Shown: piece by piece, positions 7,460 through 13,521 of the stretch
Layout: each line of letters starts with the position of its first letter
How positions within the stretch are numbered: position 1 is the stretch's first letter
Assembly: GCA_003224145.1 (NCBI GenBank)
Contig: QHYN01000230.1
Location: 1-37,366, forward strand
Direction of reading: 5' to 3'
DNA: 37,366 nucleotides
Source of the DNA: Acidobacteriota bacterium
GTDB lineage: Bacteria; Acidobacteriota; Terriglobia; Acidiferrales; UBA7541
The notes under the pieces: generated by a model
Seen by the model: the letters and a program-made list of their open reading frames with translations, nothing else
Told to the model about the DNA's origin: nothing
Database searches by the model: none
Translations under genes and position numbers: made by a program

Positions 7460-8338
7460 ATGAATGTGAATATCATTGCCGTGATTGGCGCAGGCACGAT
7501 GGGACGGGGAATTGCTTACGCTGCCGCGTTCGGCGGATACAAAACGGTACTCGAAGATGTTTCCAGTCCCGTACTGGAACAAGCGATGGTCTGGATCCGG
7601 CAATCCTTTGAAGAAGGAGTTGCGCGCGGGAAAGTGGAAGCCAGCGTCCGCGACAGGGCGCTGTCGCTGATCTCCACGGCGGCGGACGTGAAAGACGCAA
7701 TCCGTGACGCGGAGCTGATTATTGAAGCAGTTCCGGAAGAGCTGGAAATGAAGCTTGAGCTGTTCACCATTTTCGACAAGTTTGCGAAGACCGGAGCCGT
7801 TTTTGCGAGCAATACATCGTCCCTTTCGATCACCGATTTCACGGACGTGACCGTTTCACGCGACCGCTGCATCGGCATGCACTTTTTCAATCCAGTCCCG
7901 AAGATGAAGCTGATCGAACTGGTGAGAACGCCGCACACTTCCGAAGAAACAATCGCCATCTGCCGTGAAGTAGCGCGGCGCATGGGAAAAGAAGTTGTGA
8001 TCGTCAACGAGGCTCCGGGTTTCATTACCACGCGCATCAACGCGCTAATCGGAAACGAAGCCTTCAATATGCTCGAAGCGGGAATCGCGACTGCCGAAGA
8101 TATCGACAAAGCGGTGAAATTGGGCTTGAATCACCCGATGGGACCCTTCGAGCTCGGCGATCTCGTCGGCCTGGACGTTCGGCTCAAGATTCTCGAGTAC
8201 CTTCACAGCACGCTCGGCGAAAGGTACCGCCCCAATGCGCTGCTGCGACATTACGTTCAGGAGGGACGCCTGGGCCGGAAAACCGGGCGAGGCGTTTATG
8301 AATACGCGCAGCAAAAAGTGGCGGAGAAGAAAGCCTAA
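7460..8338 (+). CDS. 3-hydroxybutyryl-CoA (3-hydroxyacyl-CoA) dehydrogenase
   Basis: This 292-residue protein has the NAD-binding Rossmann fold at the N-terminus (IIAVIGAGTMGRGIAYAAA, GAGTMG at 10-15) and an acidic residue ending the second strand (LEDVSS). Catalytic His141 is in CIGMHFFNPVPKMKLIEL, and the conserved SNTSSLSIT (about 117-125), NEAPGFITTRINALIGNEAF and NHPMGPFELGDLVGLD blocks are all present. The length is that of the free-standing Hbd/PaaH enzymes (about 280-290). It oxidises (S)-3-hydroxyacyl-CoA with NAD+, the step after hydration by a crotonase, or the reverse in butyrate synthesis. I chose the ATG at 7460 because GGGAG lies 9 bases upstream and it gives the family N-terminus; an in-frame start at 7415 adds 15 unrelated residues. 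No thiolase is nearby to complete the cycle. Confidence 0.93.
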   Translation: MNVNIIAVIGAGTMGRGIAYAAAFGGYKTVLEDVSSPVLEQAMVWIRQSFEEGVARGKVEASVRDRALSLISTAADVKDAIRDAELIIEAVPEELEMKLELFTIFDKFAKTGAVFASNTSSLSITDFTDVTVSRDRCIGMHFFNPVPKMKLIELVRTPHTSEETIAICREVARRMGKEVVIVNEAPGFITTRINALIGNEAFNMLEAGIATAEDIDKAVKLGLNHPMGPFELGDLVGLDVRLKILEYLHSTLGERYRPNALLRHYVQEGRLGRKTGRGVYEYAQQKVAEKKA

Positions 8339-8369
8339 ATCGCACGAAGAAGAACGGATCGCATCGTCA

Positions 8370-8927
8370 ATGAAACCGCTGGCGGACAGAATTATTATTC
8401 AACAAGGCGACCTCACGGAGATGGATACGGACGCTATCGTCAACGCCGCGAACAACGATTTGATTCTCGGCGGCGGAGTGGCAGGAGCCATTCGCAGGAA
8501 AGGTGGAGAGGAGATCCAGCGTGAGTGCGACGAGATCGGCAGCATTCCCGTAGGCTACGCGGCCATCACCACCGGCGGCAAATTGAAGGCGCGGTTCGTG
8601 ATTCATGCCGCGAGCATGGAACTCGGCGGGAAAACCACGGCCGATTCGCTGCGAAGATCCACGGCGCATTGTCTGAAGATTGCCAATGAGCGAGGCCTTA
8701 AGTCCATTGCATTTCCAGCGGTGGGCACAGGCATCGCGGGATTTCCGCTTAAGGAATGCGCGGAGATCATGCTGCGGGAAGCGGCGCAGCACTTGCGTGG
8801 AGAAACTTCGCTCGAAACGGTACACTTCGTGCTTTTTGACGAAGCCGCGAAACTAGCGTTTCAACGGGCATGGAAGCAGATTCAGGCCGAGTCTGTTTCC
8901 GGTGCGGCGGGAGCGCCGGGCGCGTGA
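8370..8927 (+). CDS. Macro domain protein (ADP-ribose/O-acetyl-ADP-ribose binding, probable deacylase)
   Basis: This 185-residue protein is a near-complete macro domain of the MacroD/YmdB type: IQQGDLTEMDTDAIVNAANN at 10-29 with the Asp20-Asn25 pair, the phosphate loop LILGGGVAGAIRRKGG (31-46), IPVGYAAITTGGKL with the VIHAAS strand, and the second loop AFPAVGTGIAGFPLKEC (114-130). Such proteins bind ADP-ribose and can remove ADP-ribose or acetyl groups. The 12-residue C-terminal tail is Gly/Ala/Ser-rich. I used the ATG at 8370. An in-frame ATG at 8298, overlapping the dehydrogenase gene, has a better ribosome site (GGGCGAGG) but would add a 24-residue highly basic extension outside the fold; that form cannot be excluded. 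The stop overlaps the next start (GTGA). Confidence 0.88.
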   Translation: MKPLADRIIIQQGDLTEMDTDAIVNAANNDLILGGGVAGAIRRKGGEEIQRECDEIGSIPVGYAAITTGGKLKARFVIHAASMELGGKTTADSLRRSTAHCLKIANERGLKSIAFPAVGTGIAGFPLKECAEIMLREAAQHLRGETSLETVHFVLFDEAAKLAFQRAWKQIQAESVSGAAGAPGA

Positions 8928-10039
8928 CGCCGCTGGAAGAACTGCTTGCAGAACGGATCCGCCGCTACGGCCCAATTCCGTTCGCTGATTACATGCGCGA
9001 ATGCCTGTACCATCCGGTGCACGGCTATTACAGCAAACCAGAATCGGAGCGCTTCGCGGATTACTACACGAGCGCGGACGTGCATCCAATCTTTGGCCGG
9101 CTGCTTTGCCGGCAGTTTGCGGAAATGTGGGAGCACCTCAAACGGCCAAAGGGATTTCTGGTGGTGGAAGCGGGCGCGGGTGCCGGCCGGCTCGCCGGGC
9201 ACATTCTCGATTTTTCCGAAGCCAGGCTCCCGGATTTCTACTGCGCGCTGCTTTACGTCGCGGTGGAGCGCTCCGCTTTGCGCCGCGAGCAGGCAGCCAT
9301 GCGATCGCAGCGTCATGCGGATGCGGGGCATTTCCGGACTTCCGTCGAGCTTCCGGCACAGATTCCCGCAGGCTGCGTCTTCTCGAATGAGCTGATCGAT
9401 GCGCTGGCGGTGCACCGTGTGGTGATGAAAGAAGGTGCGTTGAAGGAGATCTTCGCGGGGTATGAAAACCAGAAATTTGTGGATGTCGTCGCGCCACTTT
9501 CGACTTGCGCGATCAGCGAATATTTTGCGACGCAAGGCGTCACTCTGAATGAAGGCCAGCATGCGGAAGCCGGGCTTGAAGCGTGCGACTGGATTGCCGA
9601 AGTGGGCCGGCGAATCGAACGCGGATTTGTGCTGACGATCGATTACGGCCACCGGGCAACAGACCTATTCGATGAGCACCACATGCACGGCACACTGCTT
9701 GCGTATCGCAACCATCGCGTAAGCGAAGATTTCTACGCGTCCCCGGGGGAACAGGACCTGACGGCGCACGTGAATTTCACAGCTCTCGAAACCTGGGGCA
9801 AGCGATCCGGTCTTGAGACGGTGGGTCTCACCTCGCAAACCGCGTTCTTGCTTGCACTTGGGCAAAAGAACGAGTTCGCGGATCTCTACGATGCCGGGCA
9901 GAGCGAGGCGGAGCAGGTGCGCTCGCGGCTACAGTTGAAAATGCTTATCCATCCGGAAGGGATGGGGGAACGGTTTCAGGTCCTGGTGCAGCGAAAGGGC
10001 GTGAACGGACCGCCGCTGACCGGGTCAGCGGCAGTTTGA
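8924..10039 (+). CDS. MidA/NDUFAF7-family SAM-dependent methyltransferase
   Basis: This 371-residue protein starts at a GTG whose GTGA overlaps the stop of the macro gene, with GGGAG about 8 bases upstream. Family landmarks appear in order: FADYMRECLYHPVHGYYSK (about 20-38), DYYTSADVHPIFGRLL (46-61), the SAM-binding glycine loop VVEAGAGAGRLAGHIL (80-95), VFSNELIDALAVHRV (about 150), and FVLTIDYGH (about 240). In mitochondria the homologue NDUFAF7 methylates an arginine of complex I subunit NDUFS2; bacterial substrates are not established. A longer in-frame ATG start at 8870 would overlap the macro gene by 58 bases and add residues that do not resemble the family. It is the last gene of the plus-strand run. 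Confidence 0.88.
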   Translation: MTPLEELLAERIRRYGPIPFADYMRECLYHPVHGYYSKPESERFADYYTSADVHPIFGRLLCRQFAEMWEHLKRPKGFLVVEAGAGAGRLAGHILDFSEARLPDFYCALLYVAVERSALRREQAAMRSQRHADAGHFRTSVELPAQIPAGCVFSNELIDALAVHRVVMKEGALKEIFAGYENQKFVDVVAPLSTCAISEYFATQGVTLNEGQHAEAGLEACDWIAEVGRRIERGFVLTIDYGHRATDLFDEHHMHGTLLAYRNHRVSEDFYASPGEQDLTAHVNFTALETWGKRSGLETVGLTSQTAFLLALGQKNEFADLYDAGQSEAEQVRSRLQLKMLIHPEGMGERFQVLVQRKGVNGPPLTGSAAV

Positions 10040-10120
10040 GCGCTGTTATTACCGGAGAAACGGCGTAAGCTCTGCCGTGCCAACAGCTTCCAGGCGCAGT
10101 TCAAGGAATACTTTAGGTTC

Positions 10121-10230
10121 ATATACGGTGGGGGGGGTGCCACCCCCATTGTCTTGCAAAAGAGTGCGTAATCTATAGAAGGCAAAGGATTTAGTAATCT
10201 ACGCAAAACGGAAGAGTGTGTAACTCTTGA
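10121..10230. repeat. Intergenic element: G8 run with GC hairpin followed by short diverged repeats
   Basis: A run of eight G (10130-10137), then TGCCA and five C (10143-10147), can fold into a 5-bp all-GC stem with a 5-base loop. Downstream are short repeated words: GTAATCTA at 10168 and 10194, and AAGAGTGCGTAA (about 10160) against AAGAGTGTGTAA (about 10212). A poly-G/poly-C stem followed by a few diverged units with AAAGGATTTAG-like cores is a layout I recall from dispersed intergenic elements of Acidobacteriota genomes (memory, not checked). No protein is encoded. Confidence 0.45.
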
Positions 10231-10320
10231 AAAGAAAAGACCCAAAAACTGCTGGATTTCCATCAATCGGCAAGGAGCGCGCAAATGCTTGAAATAAAAT
10301 TACTTAAGAGGGAGAAGGCA

Positions 10321-10353
10321 CTGAAAAACGAAAAGCGGCAGGAACGCTGCCGC
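10321..10353 (-). terminator. Rho-independent-type terminator pointing leftward
   Basis: GCGGCAG (10335-10341) and CTGCCGC (10347-10353) form a perfect 7-bp stem with a 5-base loop. On the minus strand the stem is followed by TTTTCGTTTTT, a good U-tract; on the plus strand no U-tract follows. It therefore fits termination of leftward transcription, yet all flanking genes are rightward. It could stop antisense transcription or belong to an unseen minus-strand RNA. Confidence 0.5.
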
Positions 10354-10427
10354 CGACCTCGGTACGTAAAAATCTCTACCTCACATCTTACCACATAAAA
10401 CAATTCCGTCAAGGAGAAATTTGAAGC

Positions 10428-10453
10428 TGTCGATCCTGCCGCGTCCCGTTCGA
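10428..10453 (+). promoter_or_regulatory. Candidate ECF42-type promoter P1 (TGTCGA-N17-CGA)
   Basis: TGTCGA at 10428-10433 and CGA at 10451-10453 (in CCGTTCGACA) are separated by exactly 17 bases, 40 bases before the ATG at 10493. The same arrangement occurs at 11279, 11878 and 12947 upstream of DGPF genes. From memory, TGTCGA at -35 and CGA/TC at -10 is the motif described for ECF42 sigma factors; one is encoded at 13522. The spacer sequence is unlike the other three, so conservation is limited to the two boxes. Confidence 0.68.
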
Positions 10454-10492
10454 CATACAAGTGAGAGCAAGAAGCCCAGTTCAGGAGGCGAC

Positions 10493-10771
10493 ATGACAAG
10501 GCAACACACACACTCTCGGGGCCTGAAACCAATCGTCGAAGCGGCGCTCGCCGGCCTTGGCATTGCTGTTTTGCTGGGAAGCCTGGATCTCGCCACAGCC
10601 CAGTTGAGCCACTTTCTCGGCACTGCCGCGTGGGGGATGCTAGGGGTACTTCCCTCTCTCGTCCCGACCGTTCTGCAGGCGCTGCTTGATTACGAGCGCT
10701 CTTTGCACTGCCCCCTGCAGATGCTGATGTCATTCTGGCCCCTGCTCGCCGTTATGGCCAGTGCGGTATAG
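10493..10771 (+). CDS. Small membrane protein of unknown function in the sigma-factor block
   Basis: This 92-residue protein starts at an ATG preceded by a perfect AGGAGG seven bases away, the strongest ribosome site in this block, which supports it as a real gene. After a short polar N-terminus it has three hydrophobic stretches: residues about 14-34 (EAALAGLGIAVLLGSLDLA), 40-62 and 75-90. This suggests two or three membrane helices. I do not recognise a family. Its promoter carries the TGTCGA-N17-CGA pattern shared with the DGPF genes, so it is likely part of the same response. An in-frame upstream start at 10421 would begin before that promoter and is rejected. Confidence 0.7.
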   Translation: MTRQHTHSRGLKPIVEAALAGLGIAVLLGSLDLATAQLSHFLGTAAWGMLGVLPSLVPTVLQALLDYERSLHCPLQMLMSFWPLLAVMASAV

Positions 10772-10805
10772 GCGCGGGGTGGACGTTCGGCCGTCAGGCC
10801 TTCCA

Positions 10806-10835
10806 TTGTAGGTTAGCCCCTGTCACAGCTATGCT
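10806..10835 (+). promoter_or_regulatory. Possible housekeeping-type promoter before the DoxX-like gene
   Basis: TTGTAG (10806-10811) and TATGCT (10830-10835) are separated by 18 bases and lie 30 bases before the ATG at 10865. The match to sigma70 boxes is partial (about four of six each). There is no TGTCGA-N17-CGA pattern here, so this gene may be transcribed either from here or by read-through from P1. Confidence 0.35.
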
Positions 10836-10864
10836 AGGCACTTCCATTATTAGAGGGAGAGAAA

Positions 10865-11248
10865 ATGAAAGTCGTACTGTTGATTGCACGCATTCTACTC
10901 GGCCTGACCTTCTTTGTGTTTGGGCTAAATGGGTTCCTGGGGTTTATTCCGACACCACCCTTGCCCGCGGGACTGGCAGGACAGTTCCTGACGGTACTGT
11001 TTCAGTCGCACTATGTTTGGTTCGTCAGCGGGGTTCAGCTTGTGGGCGGCGTGCTTTTGCTCGTCAATCGTTATGTCGTGCTCGCGCTCACGCTTCTTGG
11101 GCCGGTCATCGTGAACATTCTGCTGTATCACCTTCTTTTGGACCACACCGGTGCAATTGTAGCCGTCGTAGTCGCGCTTCTGTGGGGATTGCTGGCCTTT
11201 CGCTACCGCCAGTACTTCTCCGGGCTATTCGTCCAACGAGCCTCATGA
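10865..11248 (+). CDS. DoxX-like integral membrane protein
   Basis: This 127-residue protein has four predicted membrane helices: residues about 2-26 (LLIARILLGLTFFVFGLNGF), 47-67 (WFVSGVQLVGGVLLLVN), 70-92 and 94-112. The first helix and the following G/P-rich loop (FIPTPPLPAG) fit the DoxX/DoxX-like superfamily of small redox-associated membrane proteins. GAGGGAGAGAAA precedes the ATG. It lies between the small membrane protein and the first DGPF gene. DoxX-like and DGPF/YCII proteins are often neighbours of ECF sigma factors in soil bacteria (general observation from memory). The function is unknown. Confidence 0.75.
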   Translation: MKVVLLIARILLGLTFFVFGLNGFLGFIPTPPLPAGLAGQFLTVLFQSHYVWFVSGVQLVGGVLLLVNRYVVLALTLLGPVIVNILLYHLLLDHTGAIVAVVVALLWGLLAFRYRQYFSGLFVQRAS

Positions 11249-11278
11249 GCAAAACGTCCGAGAAATAATGTGCCTGCG

Positions 11279-11304
11279 TGTCGATGTGGCTGTTTCTTAT
11301 TCGA
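11279..11304 (+). promoter_or_regulatory. Candidate ECF42-type promoter P2
   Basis: TGTCGA at 11279-11284 and CGA at 11302-11304 (TATTCGACG) have a 17-base spacer that is T-rich and unlike those of P3 and P4. It stands about 80 bases before the first DGPF gene. The leader contains CCGGTCGAGGCCACCGG (11329-11345), able to form a small hairpin, which recurs in diverged form in the P4 leader. Confidence 0.7.
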
Positions 11305-11385
11305 CGTTGTAGTAGAGCTCTGGTTCCGCCGGTCGAGGCCACCGGGAAGCCAGTTTTGAAGACAAAATCACAAGGAGAAATGACG

Positions 11386-11814
11386 ATGAGAGTTTTGGTG
11401 ATCGTGAAGGCCAACAAGGACTCAGAGGCGGGTGTTATGCCTAGCGAGCAGCTCCTGACCGAGATGGGGAAGTTCAACGAGGAGCTGGTGAAGGCCGGCG
11501 TACTGCTCGCGGCGGAGGGCCTGCATCCGACTTCGAAAGCAAAGCGAGTCCGGTTTTCGGGGAATCAGAAAACGGTGATCGACGGCCCGTTTGCCGAGAC
11601 CAAGGAGTTGATTGCCGGATTCTGGCTGTGGCAAGTGAAGTCGATGGAAGAAGCGCTCGAATGGGTCAAGCGCTGCCCGAACCCTCACAAGGACGAGGGC
11701 GAGATTGAGATTCGCCCGGTGTTCGAGGCCGCGGACTTTGGTCCGGAACTTACTCCCGAGCTACGGGAGCAAGAGGAACGCCTTCGCAAGCGGGCAGCAG
11801 CGAAGAAGGCATAG
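11386..11814 (+). CDS. DGPF/YCII-related protein, type A copy 1
   Basis: This 142-residue protein of the YCII/DGPF family (COG3795-like) has a ferredoxin-like alpha/beta fold with no assigned reaction. It carries the family signature VIDGPFAETKELIAGFWLWQ (about residues 63-82), the preceding LLAAEGLHPTSKAKRVRFSG and the C-terminal EIEIRPVFEAADFGPEL. It is more like the gene at 12523 than the two others (shared KELIAGFW, WVKRCP/WAKRCP, GLHPxSK), so I call these type A. The charged C-terminus (EEQEERLRKRAAAKKA-like) is longer than in its paralogues. I prefer the ATG at 11386 over the one at 11380 because AGGAG is then 8 bases away rather than 2. Transcription is probably from P2. Confidence 0.85.
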   Translation: MRVLVIVKANKDSEAGVMPSEQLLTEMGKFNEELVKAGVLLAAEGLHPTSKAKRVRFSGNQKTVIDGPFAETKELIAGFWLWQVKSMEEALEWVKRCPNPHKDEGEIEIRPVFEAADFGPELTPELREQEERLRKRAAAKKA

Positions 11815-11877
11815 GCGCGGAGGGTGGCATGGCGCTGGAAGCAAAAAAAGCGCGGGGCAAGAAAATTTGGTTCAGCT

Positions 11878-11903
11878 TGTCGATTTCGCGAAGCGTCGTT
11901 CGA
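11878..11903 (+). promoter_or_regulatory. Candidate ECF42-type promoter P3
   Basis: TGTCGA at 11878-11883 and CGA at 11901-11903 (CGTTCGACG) have a 17-base spacer. The 26-base box differs from P4 by a single base in the spacer, so these two may be duplicates rather than independent evidence. It lies about 115 bases before the DGPF gene at 12017. Confidence 0.7.
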
Positions 11904-12016
11904 CGTGATAGTAGAGCCTGGGTTTTCCAGGCTGGCGTTGGAGAGATTCCGTTTGAGAACGTGGCGATCGTTCCACAAGGGCGGCGCCGAATTCAAAACC
12001 ACAAGGAGAGATCACT

Positions 12017-12382
12017 ATGAAATTCCTCAGCATTTACAAGACGGCGGAGAGAGGCGTTCCTCCTACACAGGAGGAAATGGCCAAAATGGGGAAGCTGGTC
12101 GAAGAGGGAATGAAGGCCGGCTGGCTGCTCGCCACCGAAGGCTGCCTCCCCAGCGCCCTGGGCGCACGCGTGCGCAGCTCGAATGGCAAGCTCTCCGTGA
12201 CGGATGGGCCTTTCACTGAATCCAAGGAGGTGGTCGGCGGGTTCGCGATCCTTCGGGCAAACTCCAAGGAAGAAGCCATTCAATTGGCCAAAGACTTCCT
12301 CCACGTGGCTGGCGACGGCGAGTGCGAGATTCGGCAGATCTTCGAAGCGGACACGTGCGTGCAGAAGGCCGCCACCACGTAG
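12017..12382 (+). CDS. DGPF/YCII-related protein, type B copy 1
   Basis: This 121-residue protein has the family signature SVTDGPFTESKEVVGGFAIL (about residues 60-79), followed by NSKEEAIQLAKDFL and the CEIRQIFEAD end. The KEVVGGFA version and an LPSALGARVR segment group it with the gene at 13055 (KEIVGGYA, APTAMSTRVR). The N-terminus MKFLSIYKTAERG replaces the MRFMML opening of the later copies. ACAAGGAGAG lies 6-7 bases before the ATG. DGPF proteins have no known reaction; their steady association with ECF42 sigma factors suggests a role in the response that sigma factor controls. It is transcribed from P3, with the next gene 140 bases downstream. Confidence 0.85.
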   Translation: MKFLSIYKTAERGVPPTQEEMAKMGKLVEEGMKAGWLLATEGCLPSALGARVRSSNGKLSVTDGPFTESKEVVGGFAILRANSKEEAIQLAKDFLHVAGDGECEIRQIFEADTCVQKAATT

Positions 12383-12522
12383 TTGTGCATAGTCGCGGTG
12401 AGTGCTTCGCGAAAAGGGGACTTTCGGCGCAGCAATCCCGTTCTCCTCGTTCGACAATGGCCATGCGGATCCGAACCAGCCGAAAGCATGGCCATCATCC
12501 TAATGGAAAAGGAGACGCGACC

Positions 12523-12909
12523 ATGCGATTCATGATGTTGTTGCCCGCCCCCGCGGACGCCCTGGAGAAATGCGCAGTGCCCCCAGGCGAGATCGTCACC
12601 GCAATGAGAAAATTCGATGCAGACATGAAGAAGGCTGGAGTGCTGCTCACCGAAGAGGGTCTCCACCCAAGCTCCAAGGGGGCGCGCATCCGGGTGTCCG
12701 ACGGCAAGCGCGTTGTAACCGACGGTCCGTTTACCGAGGCAAAGGAACTGATCGCAGGATTCTGGATCATTCAAGTCAAGTCAAAGGAGGAGGCCATCGA
12801 GTGGGCCAAGCGGTGTCCTCTGCCGGAGGGTGGCGTGATCGAGATACGGCAGGTGTTTGAGAACAGCGACTTCCCGCCGGAGCTGCAGAAGAAAATTGCC
12901 GGGGCGTAG
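12523..12909 (+). CDS. DGPF/YCII-related protein, type A copy 2
   Basis: This 128-residue protein opens with MRFMMLLPAPADALEKC. It has LLTEEGLHPSSKGARIRVSD and the signature VVTDGPFTEAKELIAGFWII, then EEAIEWAKRCPLPEGG and IEIRQVFENSDFPPEL. These blocks pair it with the type A copy at 11386. AAAAGGAG lies 8 bases before the ATG. Unlike the other three DGPF genes it has no upstream TGTCGA box; a CGTTCGAC resembling the -10 side is present at about 12449, but the sequence 17 bases before it (GCAGCA) does not fit. It is probably reached by read-through from P3, or has a degenerate promoter. Confidence 0.85.
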   Translation: MRFMMLLPAPADALEKCAVPPGEIVTAMRKFDADMKKAGVLLTEEGLHPSSKGARIRVSDGKRVVTDGPFTEAKELIAGFWIIQVKSKEEAIEWAKRCPLPEGGVIEIRQVFENSDFPPELQKKIAGA

Positions 12910-12946
12910 TCGCGGCGCGCCTCGGCCTTAAAAAGATGGTTCGAGC

Positions 12947-12972
12947 TGTCGATTTTGCGAAGCGTCGTTCGA
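12947..12972 (+). promoter_or_regulatory. Candidate ECF42-type promoter P4
   Basis: TGTCGA at 12947-12952 and CGA at 12970-12972 (CGTTCGATG) have a 17-base spacer, nearly identical to P3. It lies 83 bases before the DGPF gene at 13055. Since no such box precedes the sigma factor gene at 13522, P4 read-through could give positive autoregulation of the sigma factor (inference). Confidence 0.7.
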
Positions 12973-13054
12973 TGCGTAGGTGGGACGTATATTGAGCCGG
13001 TCGAGGGCATCCGGAAACCCGGTTCCCGACCGCAAACTAAAAGGAGATACAACG

Positions 13055-13432
13055 ATGCGATTCATGATGCTGGTCAAGCACGCTGAAAAAAACTCGGGCC
13101 CTCCGCCCAAGGAACTCATGGACGCCCTTGCGAAGCTCAGCGAAGAGGCGGTCAAAGCCGGCACGATCGTTGCAAGCGGAGGGTTAGCCCCAACTGCAAT
13201 GAGCACGCGCGTCCGGCTTTCTCGAGGAAAGATCAGCACGATCGACGGACCCTTCACCGAAGCCAAGGAAATCGTCGGCGGGTATGCGGTCCTCGAGTTC
13301 AAGTCAAAAGAAGAGGCGGTCGATGGAGCGTTGCGCTTCATGGAGCTGCACAAGAAATACTGGCCGGGCTGGGAAGGGGAGACCGAAGTTCGCCAGGTGT
13401 TCGGGCCGGAAGATTTCCCTCCGCAGGCATAG
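13055..13432 (+). CDS. DGPF/YCII-related protein, type B copy 2
   Basis: This 125-residue protein begins MRFMMLVKHAEKNSGPPPKE. The signature is STIDGPFTEAKEIVGGYAVL, then EFKSKEEAVDGALRFMELHK, KYWPGWEGETEVRQVFGPED. The Lys-His and Trp-rich C-terminal part is characteristic of the DGPF genes found directly beside ECF42 sigma factors (recollection). AAGGAG sits 9 bases before the ATG at 13055. It is type B, like the gene at 12017. It ends 89 bases before the sigma factor and is the copy most likely to be the ancestral partner of the sigma gene. Confidence 0.87.
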   Translation: MRFMMLVKHAEKNSGPPPKELMDALAKLSEEAVKAGTIVASGGLAPTAMSTRVRLSRGKISTIDGPFTEAKEIVGGYAVLEFKSKEEAVDGALRFMELHKKYWPGWEGETEVRQVFGPEDFPPQA

Positions 13433-13521
13433 AAGCGCGAGCATTCCCGGCAGTCACAACGATGACCGCCCCCGCGGACATGGCTTGCGCCGCTGGAGCG
13501 AAGATGGTGTGATGGGTAGCC

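Larger units (their letters stand above)
10040..10420. other. Gene-free spacer between the CoA-gene run and the ECF42/DGPF block
   Basis: I see no credible gene here on either strand. It is more AT-rich than its surroundings in its central part and holds the G-run/short-repeat element (10121-10230) and the minus-oriented hairpin with U-tract (10321-10353), annotated separately. It marks a clear break: the CoA run ends at 10039 and the TGTCGA-type promoter of the next block begins at 10428. Confidence 0.7.

Noticed and set aside
12382-12522. A fifth TGTCGA-N17-CGA promoter before the DGPF gene at 12523
   Set aside because: A CGTTCGAC resembling the -10 part is present, but the hexamer 17 bases before it is GCAGCA and shifts of one base do not help.
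13433-13521. An own promoter of the ECF42 type before the sigma factor
   Set aside because: No TGTCGA occurs in this stretch. Transcription from P4 through the preceding DGPF gene is the likelier source.
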